DNA of 64,000 bases, taken from assembly GCF_003416765.1 (NCBI RefSeq), contig NZ_QSNG01000001.1:832742-896741 (forward strand), in the 5' to 3' direction. The notes under the pieces were generated by a model that did no database searches, had not been told where the DNA came from, and saw only the letters and a list, made by a program, of their open reading frames with translations. The DNA comes from Paratractidigestivibacter faecalis (lineage in GTDB: Bacteria > Actinomycetota > Coriobacteriia > Coriobacteriales > Atopobiaceae). This document shows positions 53,763 through 62,353 of the stretch, in pieces (the first letter of the stretch is position 1; each line of letters begins with the position of its first letter). The position numbers and the translations under genes were made by a program.

Positions 53763-54299
53763 CTAGAGTCCCCTCTTGAAGTGGCCGCCGCCGAGGCTGG
53801 GGCCACTCGTCCTGATGCGGGACTCGAAGTAGGCGAAGGGCAGGAAGCAGACGAGGGACAGCAGCGCACCGGGAAGGGCGCGCAGAAAGACGGCGTCAAC
53901 GAAGCCGCCGCCCTGCCCCGCGAGCATGAGGCCGAGGCCGTAGCCGAGGTTGACCGCGAGGTCGGCCGCGACGAAGAGCAAGATGCCGGAGGCAAACTCG
54001 CCCGACAGGCGGTTTCTGCCCTCGCCGCCAAGCGCGAAGCCGCAGACGCTCAGCAGGAGCGCCATGAGGCCAATGGGTCCCGTGGTGGAGAGGTCGTAGA
54101 AGAGCCCCGCGAAGAAGCCACAGACGACGGCGCGGCCGCCACCCGAGGTGAGGGCGACCGTGGCGGCAAAGACCAGCGCAAGGTTGGCGCGGCCGTTGCC
54201 AAGGCCGACGTTGGGGGCGATGGCAAGCTGCAGCACCGCGCAGATGATGGCCGTGAGGGCGATGCCACGGGCCTCCCTGTTCTTGTCCGAGATCTGCAT
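53763..54299 (-). CDS. mreD: Rod-shape determining protein MreD
   Basis: 178 aa with about five membrane segments. MreD is a small inner-membrane member of the elongasome. Weakly conserved; identification rests on size, hydrophobicity (VGLGNGRANLALVFAATVAL, FFAGLFYDLSTTGPIGLMALLLSV) and position between mreC and mrdA. ATG at 54299 with GGGAGGGAC upstream. Confidence 0.88.
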   Translation of the reverse strand: MQISDKNREARGIALTAIICAVLQLAIAPNVGLGNGRANLALVFAATVALTSGGGRAVVCGFFAGLFYDLSTTGPIGLMALLLSVCGFALGGEGRNRLSGEFASGILLFVAADLAVNLGYGLGLMLAGQGGGFVDAVFLRALPGALLSLVCFLPFAYFESRIRTSGPSLGGGHFKRGL

Positions 54300-54308
54300 C
54301 GTCCCTCC

Positions 54309-55313
54309 CTAGCCGTTGGAGTTGGTGGAGCCGTCAGAGGAGCCAGAGGCGTCGCCGGCAGCCGAGCCGTCGCCCGCGGCGGCGTCAGTCGAGGCGGGCG
54401 AGCCGCCCTCCTGCGCGTCTGCCTCGGAGATGTCCTGGGCGGTCGCCTGCTGCTCCTGGGTGAGCGAGGTGATCACCAGGACCTCCTCGAAGCTCTCCGT
54501 GTGAGCAAACGGCTCGACGACGACGTCGAGGTAGAGGGAGCCCGGGTTGTTCTGGACGCTCGTCACCTTGCCGATGGGCAGCCCCTTGGGAAAGACGCCG
54601 CCGAGGCCGCTCGTGACGACGACGTCGCCGACGTTGACGGTCTGGCTCGATCGGATGAGCGTGAGGGAGACCTGCCCAGAGGCCGAGCCCACGACCATGC
54701 CCTGGGCCCTGTTGGACTGCACCATCGCGGAGATGCTGGACGACTCGTCGGTGAGCAGACGCACCGTGGAGGACGTGGCGCCGCACTCCACGATCTGCCC
54801 GATGACGCCGTTGGAGGCGGAGACGGGCATTCCGACGGAGAGCCCGTCGGCCGCGCCCTTGTCGATGGTCACCGTGGATGACCAGGAGTCCGCGGAGCCG
54901 GAGATGATGCGGGCGGCGGTGGACTGCAGGTTGTACGTGTCCTTGATGTCAAGGAGCTGCTGCAGCCTGGTGGCCGTCTGCTCGGACTCCTCGAGCTCGG
55001 CGTTTCTGGCCTGGAGGCGCTCGTTCTCGGCCTTGAGGTCAGAGAGCGTCGCCTGGTCTGCCGTAAGGTTGGCGAAGATGTTGCCCAGGCCCTGGAAGGG
55101 GGCCGAGACGGTGGCGCCGAGATAGCGCACGGGCGTGGTCACCGTCATGAAGGCTCCACGGACCGCCTCGAGGGGGCCGCCCTGGCCCATGCGGCTGCTG
55201 ACCGTGATGAGCACCAGCGAGACGACGACGCAGGCAGCGAGCTGCCTCGCGCCGCCGCCATTGGAGTTGTTTCCCAGGGACGGACCGCGCTGGCCCGGAG
55301 CGGAGAGGGCCAC
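54309..55313 (-). CDS. mreC: Rod-shape determining protein MreC
   Basis: 334 aa, GTG start at 55313. One N-terminal membrane segment (LAACVVVSLVLITVS), a coiled coil (LKAENERLQARNAELEESEQTATRLQQLL) and the two beta-barrel domains with VTIDKGAADGLSVGMPVSASNGVIGQIV, VVTSGLGGVFPKGLPIGKV. MreC bridges MreB and PBP2 on the outside. The C-terminus is a low-complexity Ser/Gly/Ala tail of about 50 residues, absent from short relatives. Confidence 0.94.
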   Translation of the reverse strand: MALSAPGQRGPSLGNNSNGGGARQLAACVVVSLVLITVSSRMGQGGPLEAVRGAFMTVTTPVRYLGATVSAPFQGLGNIFANLTADQATLSDLKAENERLQARNAELEESEQTATRLQQLLDIKDTYNLQSTAARIISGSADSWSSTVTIDKGAADGLSVGMPVSASNGVIGQIVECGATSSTVRLLTDESSSISAMVQSNRAQGMVVGSASGQVSLTLIRSSQTVNVGDVVVTSGLGGVFPKGLPIGKVTSVQNNPGSLYLDVVVEPFAHTESFEEVLVITSLTQEQQATAQDISEADAQEGGSPASTDAAAGDGSAAGDASGSSDGSTNSNG

Positions 55314-55315
55314 GC

Positions 55316-56359
55316 CTACTGGCCCGTGCTCTGGACGAAGCCGCCAGAAAGCGCGTTGGCCTCGAGCACCTTGGCGCAGCCGTTGACGACGTTCTCGAGC
55401 GCCGTGGGGCTGACGTTGACCGGCACGCCGGTCTCCTCGCGCAGGCGCTGGTCAAGGCCGCGAAGAAGGCCACCACCGCCCGTCAGCAGGATGCCGTAGT
55501 ACATGAGGTCGGAGGCCAGGTCGGGCGGGGTGACGTCCAGGGCGTCCTTGACGGCCTTGGTCACCTCGTCGAGCGGACGGTCGAGGGCGCGCCTGATCTC
55601 CTCACTCTCGATGCGGACGGTCTTGGGCAGTCCGCTCATCACGTCGCGGCCGTTGACCTCGACGTCGAGCTCCTCGGCAAGGGGTGCGGCAGAGCCGACC
55701 TTGATCTTGATGTCCTCGGCAGTCCTCTCGCCAATGGAGAGGTTGTAGACGTCGCGGACGTGCGTGAGGATAGTCTGGTCAAACTCGTCGCCAGCCGTGC
55801 GGATGGACTGTGAGACGACGATGCCGCCCATGGAGATGACGGCGACCTCGGTGGTGCCGCCGCCGATGTCGACGACCATGGAGCCGGTCGGGTCCTCGAT
55901 GGGCAGGTCGGCGCCGATGGCGGCCGCCATGGGCTCCTCGATGAGGTAGGCCTGGCGGGCGCCGGCCTGGATGGTGGCCTCGAAGACGGCGCGCTTCTCG
56001 ACGGAGGTGACGCCGGAGGGCACGCACACGACGACGCGGGGGCGCGGGCTCCACGGGTAGTGGCGCTCGCGGGCCTTCTCGATGAAGTAGCGGAGCATGA
56101 CCTCGGTGACGTCGAAGTCGGCGATGACGCCGTCCTTGAGCGGGCGTTCGGCGATGATCGAGCCCGGCGTGCGGCCGATCATACGCTTGGCGTCGGCTCC
56201 GACGGCCAGGACGCGGCTCTCGCTCTTGTCGATGGCGACGACGGAGGGCTCGTTGATGACGATGCCCTGGCCACGCACGGCGACGAGCGTGTTGGCGGTA
56301 CCGAGGTCAATTGCCAGGTCGCCGCCATATTCACCGAATAGCGAGTCGAAGAGAGACAT
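55316..56359 (-). CDS. mreB: Actin-like rod-shape protein MreB
   Basis: 347 aa from ATG at 56359; a TTG three codons upstream is also possible. Membrane-bound filaments direct lateral wall synthesis. Phosphate loops LAIDLGTANTLVAVRGQGIVINEPSVVAI and GSMVVDIGGGTTEVAVISMGGIV, the RPRVVVCVPSGVTSVEKRAVFEA block, and ILLTGGGGLLRGLDQRLREETGVPV are all clear. The C-terminal SGGFVQSTGQ is slightly long. First of mreB-mreC-mreD-mrdA-rodA, although the TPR gene 47 bases upstream may lie on the same transcript. Confidence 0.97.
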   Translation of the reverse strand: MSLFDSLFGEYGGDLAIDLGTANTLVAVRGQGIVINEPSVVAIDKSESRVLAVGADAKRMIGRTPGSIIAERPLKDGVIADFDVTEVMLRYFIEKARERHYPWSPRPRVVVCVPSGVTSVEKRAVFEATIQAGARQAYLIEEPMAAAIGADLPIEDPTGSMVVDIGGGTTEVAVISMGGIVVSQSIRTAGDEFDQTILTHVRDVYNLSIGERTAEDIKIKVGSAAPLAEELDVEVNGRDVMSGLPKTVRIESEEIRRALDRPLDEVTKAVKDALDVTPPDLASDLMYYGILLTGGGGLLRGLDQRLREETGVPVNVSPTALENVVNGCAKVLEANALSGGFVQSTGQ

Positions 56360-56405
56360 GTCTTCCAATCAAGTCAAGCCGTGGTTGACGGCAAGGTGCA
56401 TTTGG

Positions 56406-57704
56406 CTAGTTGCCCTGCCCGTCGGACTGGGACGAGAAGGACGTCTGGACGGAGCTGACCTTCCAGCTGATGCCGTCGCGGACAAGTTCGATGGTATAGG
56501 AGACCGTGCCGCCCTGGGAGAGGTCGGCCGTGGCGTAGACGGTGGAGGCACCCATGGACTGGTCGGAGCCGGAGATGGTGACCGAGGCGCCGCTAGGCAG
56601 GGAGTCGTCGATGGCCTGACGCTGGGAGTCGGACAGGGAGTTGGCAAGGTACGCGTCGATGCCTGTCTTGTCGGTCTTTGCCTTGAAGAGGGACTCGACG
56701 ACGGTCTGCTGGGTGGGCCAGCCGAAGCCGCGCCAGTACGCAAAGGCGCAGCCGCCAACGGCGATGAGCAGGATGACGAGGATGGTGATGAACACCTTGA
56801 GGCCGGTGTGGCGGTGCTTGCGCCTGACCTTGCGCTCCTTCATGTCCTGGGCGACGAGGTCCTCCTCGGAGACCGAGAAGAAGCCGGTGTCCTCGGCGGA
56901 GGGAATGAGCTCCCCGGAAGCGCCCGTGGGGTCGAGCGGGTCGTAGGCGCCGCCATAGCCGGCCGCCGCAAGGAGCGCGTCGGTCTCGGAGGGGCGATTG
57001 GACTGGACGTGGGCCACGGCCTTGCGCGCGGCGTCGTAGGAGGCCTGGGCCTCGGGCGTGAACGCAAAGGCTTCATCTGCGGCGGCGTGGTCGAAGGCGT
57101 CGACGGCCTCGTTCATGCGGTTTGCGGCGACGTAGGCAAGGCCCAGGTCGCAGTAGATCTGGCTCTGGCTCTGCAGCGGCGTGGTGAAGTCGAGCGCCGT
57201 TCGATAGGCCTCGACGGCGTCAACGGGACGGCCCAGCCTCATGAAGCAGCTGCCCAGCTTAGAGAGAGCACCCGCCGGAGAAGGGTTGGACTCGTCGATG
57301 GCGGCGTTGCGGTAGGCCATGCCCGCGTTGCGGACGTCGCCCAGGGACTCGTAGGCGCCGCCGAGGGCCATGTAGGCCTTGTAGGGCGAGGCATACGTGG
57401 CGTCCTGGACCGCGTTGGAGAGCGCGGTGGCGGCGTCCTGGGTGCGGCCGGCGGCGAGAAGCGCTCGGCCGAGGTTGCAGGAGAGCGCGCCACGCTTGCC
57501 ATAGGAGGCGTCTGCGAGGGCGCCCTGGTAGGCCGACGCGGCGGACTCGTACTGGCCGAGCTTCATGAACGCGTTGCCGAGAAGGTGGTCGACCTCGCCG
57601 CACGCCTCGCCGGGGGCCTTGGCCTCACCGAGCTTGGCGACGGCGCCGAGCCAGTCCCCACTCTGATACGCGAGCTTGCCGGATTCGTATGCCTGCTGGT
57701 TCAA
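56406..57704 (-). CDS. TPR protein with single membrane segment, unknown function
   Basis: 432 aa from TTG at 57704 (GGAGGCATC upstream). Residues 1-235 form about six tetratricopeptide repeats (YESGKLAYQSGDWLGAVAKL, LLGNAFMKLGQYESAASAY, LGRALLAAGRTQDAATAL, YMALGGAYESLGDVRNAGMAY, LGSCFMRLGRPVDAVEAY, DLGLAYVAANRMNEAVDAF). A disordered acidic stretch and basic KERKVRRKHRH precede one membrane segment (about 303-323). The exported C-terminal 100 residues look like a small alpha/beta domain (YLANSLSDSQRQAIDD, VSYTIELVRDGISWKVSSV). Position directly before mreB suggests a scaffold at the elongation machinery, which is inference. Confidence 0.8.
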   Translation of the reverse strand: MNQQAYESGKLAYQSGDWLGAVAKLGEAKAPGEACGEVDHLLGNAFMKLGQYESAASAYQGALADASYGKRGALSCNLGRALLAAGRTQDAATALSNAVQDATYASPYKAYMALGGAYESLGDVRNAGMAYRNAAIDESNPSPAGALSKLGSCFMRLGRPVDAVEAYRTALDFTTPLQSQSQIYCDLGLAYVAANRMNEAVDAFDHAAADEAFAFTPEAQASYDAARKAVAHVQSNRPSETDALLAAAGYGGAYDPLDPTGASGELIPSAEDTGFFSVSEEDLVAQDMKERKVRRKHRHTGLKVFITILVILLIAVGGCAFAYWRGFGWPTQQTVVESLFKAKTDKTGIDAYLANSLSDSQRQAIDDSLPSGASVTISGSDQSMGASTVYATADLSQGGTVSYTIELVRDGISWKVSSVQTSFSSQSDGQGN

Positions 57705-57731
57705 GATGCCTCCAATGTGCCGGCCCGGGCC

Positions 57732-58286
57732 CTAGGCCTGGGCGTGCTCGATCCTGATCGAGTTGATGACGTCGCCGGCGCGCAGCTGGGAGATGACGTC
57801 CATGCCCTCGACGGTCTGGCCAAAGACGGTGTAGCCGCTGTCGAGGCCGTGCTGCGGGCCAAGGCAGAAGTAGAACTGGGAGCCCGCGGAGTTGGGGTCG
57901 GCGGAGCGGGCCATGGCCAGCGCGCCGTCCTCGTGAGAATTGTTGGGGTTGCTGGAGAACTCCTCGTGGATGCGGTATCCGGGACCACCGGTGCCAGGAC
58001 GGCCGTCGGGGCCCATGCCGCCGCGGGCGACGTCCTCGGGGCTCATATCGCGCGTGTTGGGGCAGCCGCCCTGGATGACAAAGCCGGGGACGTAGCGGTG
58101 GAACTTGAGCCCGTCATAGAAGCCGGAGCCGGCGAGCTCGCAGAAGTTGGCGACGTGGATGGGGGCGCCCGCGCCGTCAAGGGTCACGCGCACGACGCCC
58201 TTGCTGGTGTCGAGGACGGCAACCTCGTCGCCGATGACCTGGTACTCGGGCGTGTAGAGGGGATCCTGGTAGAAGCCGAAGGCCAT
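57732..58286 (-). CDS. ppiB: Cyclophilin-type peptidyl-prolyl cis-trans isomerase
   Basis: 184 aa, cytoplasmic (no signal peptide). Speeds prolyl bond isomerisation in folding proteins. FHRYVPGFVIQGGCPN holds the active-site Arg and Phe; ALAMARSADPNSAGSQFYFCLGPQHGLDSGYTVFGQTVEGMDV is the second conserved block. An insert (VARGGMGPDGRPGTGGPGYRIHEEF) is common in bacterial forms. ATG at 58286 follows GAGGAG. Downstream is the TPR gene at 27 nt. Confidence 0.95.
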   Translation of the reverse strand: MAFGFYQDPLYTPEYQVIGDEVAVLDTSKGVVRVTLDGAGAPIHVANFCELAGSGFYDGLKFHRYVPGFVIQGGCPNTRDMSPEDVARGGMGPDGRPGTGGPGYRIHEEFSSNPNNSHEDGALAMARSADPNSAGSQFYFCLGPQHGLDSGYTVFGQTVEGMDVISQLRAGDVINSIRIEHAQA

Positions 58287-58398
58287 GGTTTGCTCCTCGC
58301 GTCTGTTGTGCGGGGCTCGACGCCCCTCGTCTAACCCCTACATACTACCAGCACCGGGCCGGTTTCACATAATCGGCGGAGTGGCCCGGGGGGCGGCC

Positions 58399-59385
58399 CT
58401 ACTGGGAGCGCTCGGGCTTCCAGGCCTCGTAGTTCTCGTCAAAGTGCGTCTTGTAGCTGCTCTGACCGCTCGAGTCCTGGTTGGCCTTGACCGGCGAGAA
58501 GATCTTGGCCTCGTCGGCGGCGGGGTCGTCGGAGGAGGCTGAGACGTCCCAGCCGGCGGTGAGGGCGTCCATGCGGTTGCGAAGCCAGTTTCCGAGCGTG
58601 GTGAGGTGGTCGAGGGCCTCGGTGTATGCGCCCGCGCCGGAGTCGATCTCGGAGATGTCGACGATGAGGTTGCTGACCTCGATGGAAAGCGCCTTGACGT
58701 CCGACTGGTCCTGCTCGCGCGTAGCCCTGTCAGCGCTTGCGGCGTCGGAGTCAAAGGTCCTCTCGGCGTCGTCCACGCGGCTGGCGAGCTCACCGAGCTT
58801 CTGGTAGGCGTCGCTGATGGACGAGAAGAGCGTGTCCTCGTCCACGGAGGCGCTCTTTCCGTCCTGGCCGGAAAGAGCGCTCATCTGGCCCGGGAAGCCA
58901 GCCATGGAGGTGTCTGCCGGGGTGGTTGCCTTGATGGAGAGGAAGTCAGCGTCCCAGGGGTGCGTGATGAGCAGGGCCGCGCCGCCAACGACGACGACGG
59001 CAAGCCCCGCCGCGAGCAGGAACGCCCGCATGCGAGGGAGCCGGTCATGGCGCGCGACGGGAGAGGTCGGGTCAGGGGTTGAGGGGGGAATGGCGCTCTC
59101 GATGCGAGCGACGCGCAGCTCGCCCGTGGAGGAGGCGTCAGACACGCCCTCGGAGATCTCGGGCAGCCTGATCTTGCGATAGGAGCGCGTGTGGGGACGC
59201 TCGGTGCCCATGGGAGAGCCGCATTTGGGGCAGCTCCGGGACCCCGGAGCGACCAGTGCGCCGCAGACGGGGCACCAGCTCTCCTTTGGGATGACGATCC
59301 TCTGCGTGAGCCCGAGCTGACCGTGGCAGTTTGGGCACTCGAGTGCGCCGTCAGGCACCGTTTGACCGCAGTTAGGGCAATTCAA
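58399..59385 (-). CDS. Double zinc-ribbon membrane protein of unknown function
   Basis: 328 aa from TTG at 59385 (GGAGG upstream). Two zinc ribbons lie at the cytoplasmic N-terminus: C3/C6/C17/C20 and C38/C41/C52/C55. A Ser/Pro-rich linker, a membrane segment (about residues 120-141) and an extracellular mostly helical part with a coiled-coil-like stretch (SISDAYQKLGELASRVDDAERTF, LSIEVSNLIVDISEIDS) follow. Similar layouts occur in uncharacterised Gram-positive proteins, but no function can be named. It heads the group with ppiB, the TPR gene and mreB. Confidence 0.75.
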   Translation of the reverse strand: MNCPNCGQTVPDGALECPNCHGQLGLTQRIVIPKESWCPVCGALVAPGSRSCPKCGSPMGTERPHTRSYRKIRLPEISEGVSDASSTGELRVARIESAIPPSTPDPTSPVARHDRLPRMRAFLLAAGLAVVVVGGAALLITHPWDADFLSIKATTPADTSMAGFPGQMSALSGQDGKSASVDEDTLFSSISDAYQKLGELASRVDDAERTFDSDAASADRATREQDQSDVKALSIEVSNLIVDISEIDSGAGAYTEALDHLTTLGNWLRNRMDALTAGWDVSASSDDPAADEAKIFSPVKANQDSSGQSSYKTHFDENYEAWKPERSQ

Positions 59386-59437
59386 GCTCTCGGCCTCCGT
59401 AGGCTCGACCGTGGATGTACGTGAGTCAATAAACCTA

Positions 59438-59470
59438 CCCCTGACAGGCGTCGGATAGGCACGTCAGGGG
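59438..59470 (-). terminator. Possible terminator after the P-type ATPase gene
   Basis: CCCCTGAC and its complement form an 8-bp stem with a 17-nt loop; TAGGTTTATT follows on the minus strand. This weak hairpin separates the ATPase gene from the zinc-ribbon gene. Confidence 0.5.
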
Positions 59471-59536
59471 CCAAGGACAGCGAACGACCACAAGGCCAGC
59501 CCCGCCCTTCAGCTCCGCCTTTGGGCTTTGGAGGCC

Positions 59537-61921
59537 CTACTTTCCGTCCTTGCCCTCGACGAAGCGGACGACGCGCGCAAAAAGGGCGCTCTGCTCGTAG
59601 TTGGCAAGGAAGCGCCTGCTCGTCCACTCAAAGAGCACGAGCGAGGCGGCCGCCAGGGTCAGCGTGAAGAGGCCGACGTCAAGCGGGAGTCGTACCACGC
59701 GGAAGAAGTCGCCGAAGACCGTGTACGAGAGCAGGACCAGGCCGCACATGGCGACGAGAAGCGCGCAGCGCATGGGCGTGAGCGGACGCGAGATGCGGTA
59801 GATGAGAGCCAGGCCGATGATGATGGTGATCATCATGCAGACCGTGGAGATCTCCGCGAAGGAGTGGTCCAGGATGCGCCCCAGGGCGAGCTCGACGAAG
59901 AGCGCGCACACGATGGCCAGCGACGCCGGCAGCGAGCGGGCCAGCACGTTTGCCAGGAAGTTGCCGCGGATGCGCTCGTGGTTGGGTTCGAGCGCCAGCA
60001 CGAAGGACGGGATGCCGATGACCGCCGTGGAGATGAGCGACATCTGGATGGGGATGAAGGGATAGGGCGGCATGAAGATGCAGATGAGCGCCAGGACCGC
60101 CGTGAAGACCGTCTTGACCAGGAAGAGCGACGCGGAGCGCTGCAGGTTGTTGATGGAGCGCCTGCCCTCGGCCACGACCTCCGGCATGTGCGAGAAGTCG
60201 TTGTCGGCCAGGACGATTTCGGAGACGTTCCTTGCGGCGGCCGAGCCAGAGGCCATGGAGACCGAGCAGTCGGCCTCGCGCAGGGCCAGGACGTCGTTCA
60301 CGCCGTCGCCCGTCATGGCGACGGTGCGGCCGCGGCGGTGGAGGGCCCGTACGAGGTCCCTCTTCTGCTGGGGCGTCACGCGGCCGAAGACGCGGTAGCG
60401 GTCGACGGCGTCCTCGATGGCGGCCTCGTCGGCCAACGTAGAAGCGTCGACGTAGGCACGGGCGCCGGGGACGCCCGCACGCTCGGCGATGGCCGAGACC
60501 GTGCGGGGGTCGTCGCCGGAGATGACGCGTAGCTCGACGCCCTGCTCGCGGAAGTACTCCATGGTGGCGGGCGCCGTCGGGCGGATCTGGTCGCGGATGC
60601 CGACGCAGCCCAGAAGCTCTGACTCGCCCTCGATGGCGCCCTCCCGCGAGAAGCCGGGGACGCGGCAGCAGACCATGACGCGCTCCATCTCGTCGAAGGT
60701 GCCGCAGGCATCGGCCATGGCCGGCCCCTCGGGACCGAGGACGAAGGCGGCGGCGCCGATGGCGTAGCACTCCCCCTCCGGCGTGACGCAGCCGGAGTAC
60801 TTCCGGGCCGAGCTGAAGGGGACCGCGCGCGCGTAGCGCTCCGGGGTCACGGTGCCTCTGGCCTCGGCGGCGCCGAGAAGGGCACGGGCGGTGTCGTTGG
60901 CGTCCTGGTCGTTGGCCCGGGCCACGCAGGCGAAGGCGCGCACGACCTCGTCCTCCCCGTGGCCGGCGGCGCAGGCCACGCCCGAGACCTCCATCTGGCC
61001 GGAGGTGATGGTGCCCGTCTTGTCGAGGCAGAGCGTGTCCACGCGGGCGAGGGTCTCGACGCAGTAGGGCTGCTGGACCAGTACCTGGCGGTGGGCAAGG
61101 CGCGTGGTAGCGATGGCGAGAACTGAGGAGGTGAGAAGCACCAGCCCCTGGGGGATCATTCCCAGGACGGCGGAGGTCGAGGTGAGGATGGCGGACTCGA
61201 TGGTGCCGCCGTCCATGAGCAGCGACCTCAGGAAGAGGCCGAGGCCCAGGGGCACCAGGATGATGGTGCCGAGCTTGATGATGGCGCGCAGCGTGTCGAG
61301 AATCTCTGACTTGACGGCCTTGACGTACTTGGCCTCGGCGTTGATCTTTGCCGCATAGCCCTCGCGCCCGACGCGGGTGACCCGCGCGACGAGGCTTCCC
61401 GTCTCGATGAAGCTGCCGCTCAAAAGCTCGTCGCCGATGCCCTTGGCGATGGGCACGGACTCGCCGGTGAGCAGGCTCTCGTCGACATAAACGCTGCCCT
61501 CGACAAGGGCGCAGTCGGCAGGCACCTGGTCTCCGTGGGCAAGGCGCATGAGGTCGTCCACCACCAGCTCGGAGGGTGCAAGCTCGCACTCGCCCGAGGC
61601 ACGCAGCACGCGGACGCGCTTCTGGGTCATGATGGACAGCTCGTCCACCATCTTCTTGGCGCGGACCTCCTGGAAGACGCCAATCACCAGGTTTGCTAGG
61701 ACGACGCAGAGGAAGAGCAGGTTGCGGTACTGCCCCGTGAGGAAGATAAGCACGGACATGGCGAGGTTCACGCCGTTGAAGAGGGTGAAGGCGTGCTCGG
61801 AGAGAATCTGCCCGACGCTCTTGGTCTTGACGTCCGTGTTGGCGTTGACGCGGCCGTCGGCCACGCGCTCGGCAACCTCCTCGTCGGTGAGCCCGCGCAG
61901 GGCGTCTTCCTTGCTCTCCAT
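59537..61921 (-). CDS. Cation-translocating P-type ATPase (P2-like, possibly CtpE type)
   Basis: 794 aa from ATG at 61921 (AGAGAGGAC upstream); the frame to 62122 runs through a tRNA and is rejected. The actuator domain has DESLLTGESVPI, phosphorylation Asp is in CLDKTGTITSG, and the hinge is MTGDGVNDVLALREADCSVSMASG. The fourth membrane segment carries IPQGLVLL, where Ca2+/Mg2+ pumps usually have PEGL. There is no N-terminal metal-binding domain. Overall layout resembles the CtpE group of Ca2+ transporters in actinobacteria, but the ion is not proven. About ten membrane segments. Stands alone. Confidence 0.88.
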   Translation of the reverse strand: MESKEDALRGLTDEEVAERVADGRVNANTDVKTKSVGQILSEHAFTLFNGVNLAMSVLIFLTGQYRNLLFLCVVLANLVIGVFQEVRAKKMVDELSIMTQKRVRVLRASGECELAPSELVVDDLMRLAHGDQVPADCALVEGSVYVDESLLTGESVPIAKGIGDELLSGSFIETGSLVARVTRVGREGYAAKINAEAKYVKAVKSEILDTLRAIIKLGTIILVPLGLGLFLRSLLMDGGTIESAILTSTSAVLGMIPQGLVLLTSSVLAIATTRLAHRQVLVQQPYCVETLARVDTLCLDKTGTITSGQMEVSGVACAAGHGEDEVVRAFACVARANDQDANDTARALLGAAEARGTVTPERYARAVPFSSARKYSGCVTPEGECYAIGAAAFVLGPEGPAMADACGTFDEMERVMVCCRVPGFSREGAIEGESELLGCVGIRDQIRPTAPATMEYFREQGVELRVISGDDPRTVSAIAERAGVPGARAYVDASTLADEAAIEDAVDRYRVFGRVTPQQKRDLVRALHRRGRTVAMTGDGVNDVLALREADCSVSMASGSAAARNVSEIVLADNDFSHMPEVVAEGRRSINNLQRSASLFLVKTVFTAVLALICIFMPPYPFIPIQMSLISTAVIGIPSFVLALEPNHERIRGNFLANVLARSLPASLAIVCALFVELALGRILDHSFAEISTVCMMITIIIGLALIYRISRPLTPMRCALLVAMCGLVLLSYTVFGDFFRVVRLPLDVGLFTLTLAAASLVLFEWTSRRFLANYEQSALFARVVRFVEGKDGK

Positions 61922-62053
61922 GTGGGTCCTCTCTCGCTCGTGGCATGCGAGACCCATTCTGCCCAAAGCGGGGCACCCCGGGTCGCCACGGGCCCAAGCC
62001 TTACGGAAACCGTAGGAACGGCCCCCGTGCCGCCACAACATCTGCAAATAAAC

Positions 62054-62084
62054 AAAAGGGACGCGCCGCCAGGCGGTGCGTCCC
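62054..62084 (-). terminator. Terminator of tRNA-Arg
   Basis: On the minus strand GGGACGCACCGCC and GGCGGCGCGTCCC pair as a stem with one mismatch around a short loop, followed by TTTTGTTT. Confidence 0.88.
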
Positions 62085-62094
62085 AAGACTGCGA

Positions 62095-62171
62095 TGGTGC
62101 GCCCAGGGGGATTCGAACCCACGACCTTCTGCTCCGGAGGCAGACGCTCTAATCCACTGAGCTATGGGCGC
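62095..62171 (-). tRNA. tRNA-Arg(CCG)
   Basis: A 77-nt cloverleaf with encoded CCA. The acceptor stem is GCGCCCA/UGGGCGC; anticodon stem UCUGC/GCAGA with loop CUCCGGA gives CCG, reading CGG. It stands alone between the P-type ATPase and aroF. The D loop has the A20 expected for arginine tRNAs. Confidence 0.96.
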
Positions 62172-62353
62172 ATGTGTTTAACTACTATACCCCAGATTGG
62201 CGAGAAATGCGCGGGCTTCTCGCCGTGCGGGCGTCATCCGGGGCAAGAGAGGTTATACAGGGATGTTTCCAGACGGCGGGACCGCAGTTTGTAGAAGTTG
62301 GCCTGTGATAACATCGCAAGGCTAATTCTTGACCATAGGAGCAGGAGGCTCAC
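62172..62353. other. Gap between tRNA-Arg and aroF
   Basis: Holds the divergent promoters. TATAGT (62184-62189, minus strand) is a good -10 for tRNA-Arg. For aroF only partial boxes are seen (TTGTAG near 62288, TAACAT near 62308, spacing too short). No gene or repeat is recognised. Confidence 0.5.

Noticed and set aside
62116-62122. Upstream start for the P-type ATPase extending into tRNA-Arg
   Set aside because: The extension would translate part of the tRNA and its terminator. The ATG at 61921 has a ribosome site and a normal N-terminus.
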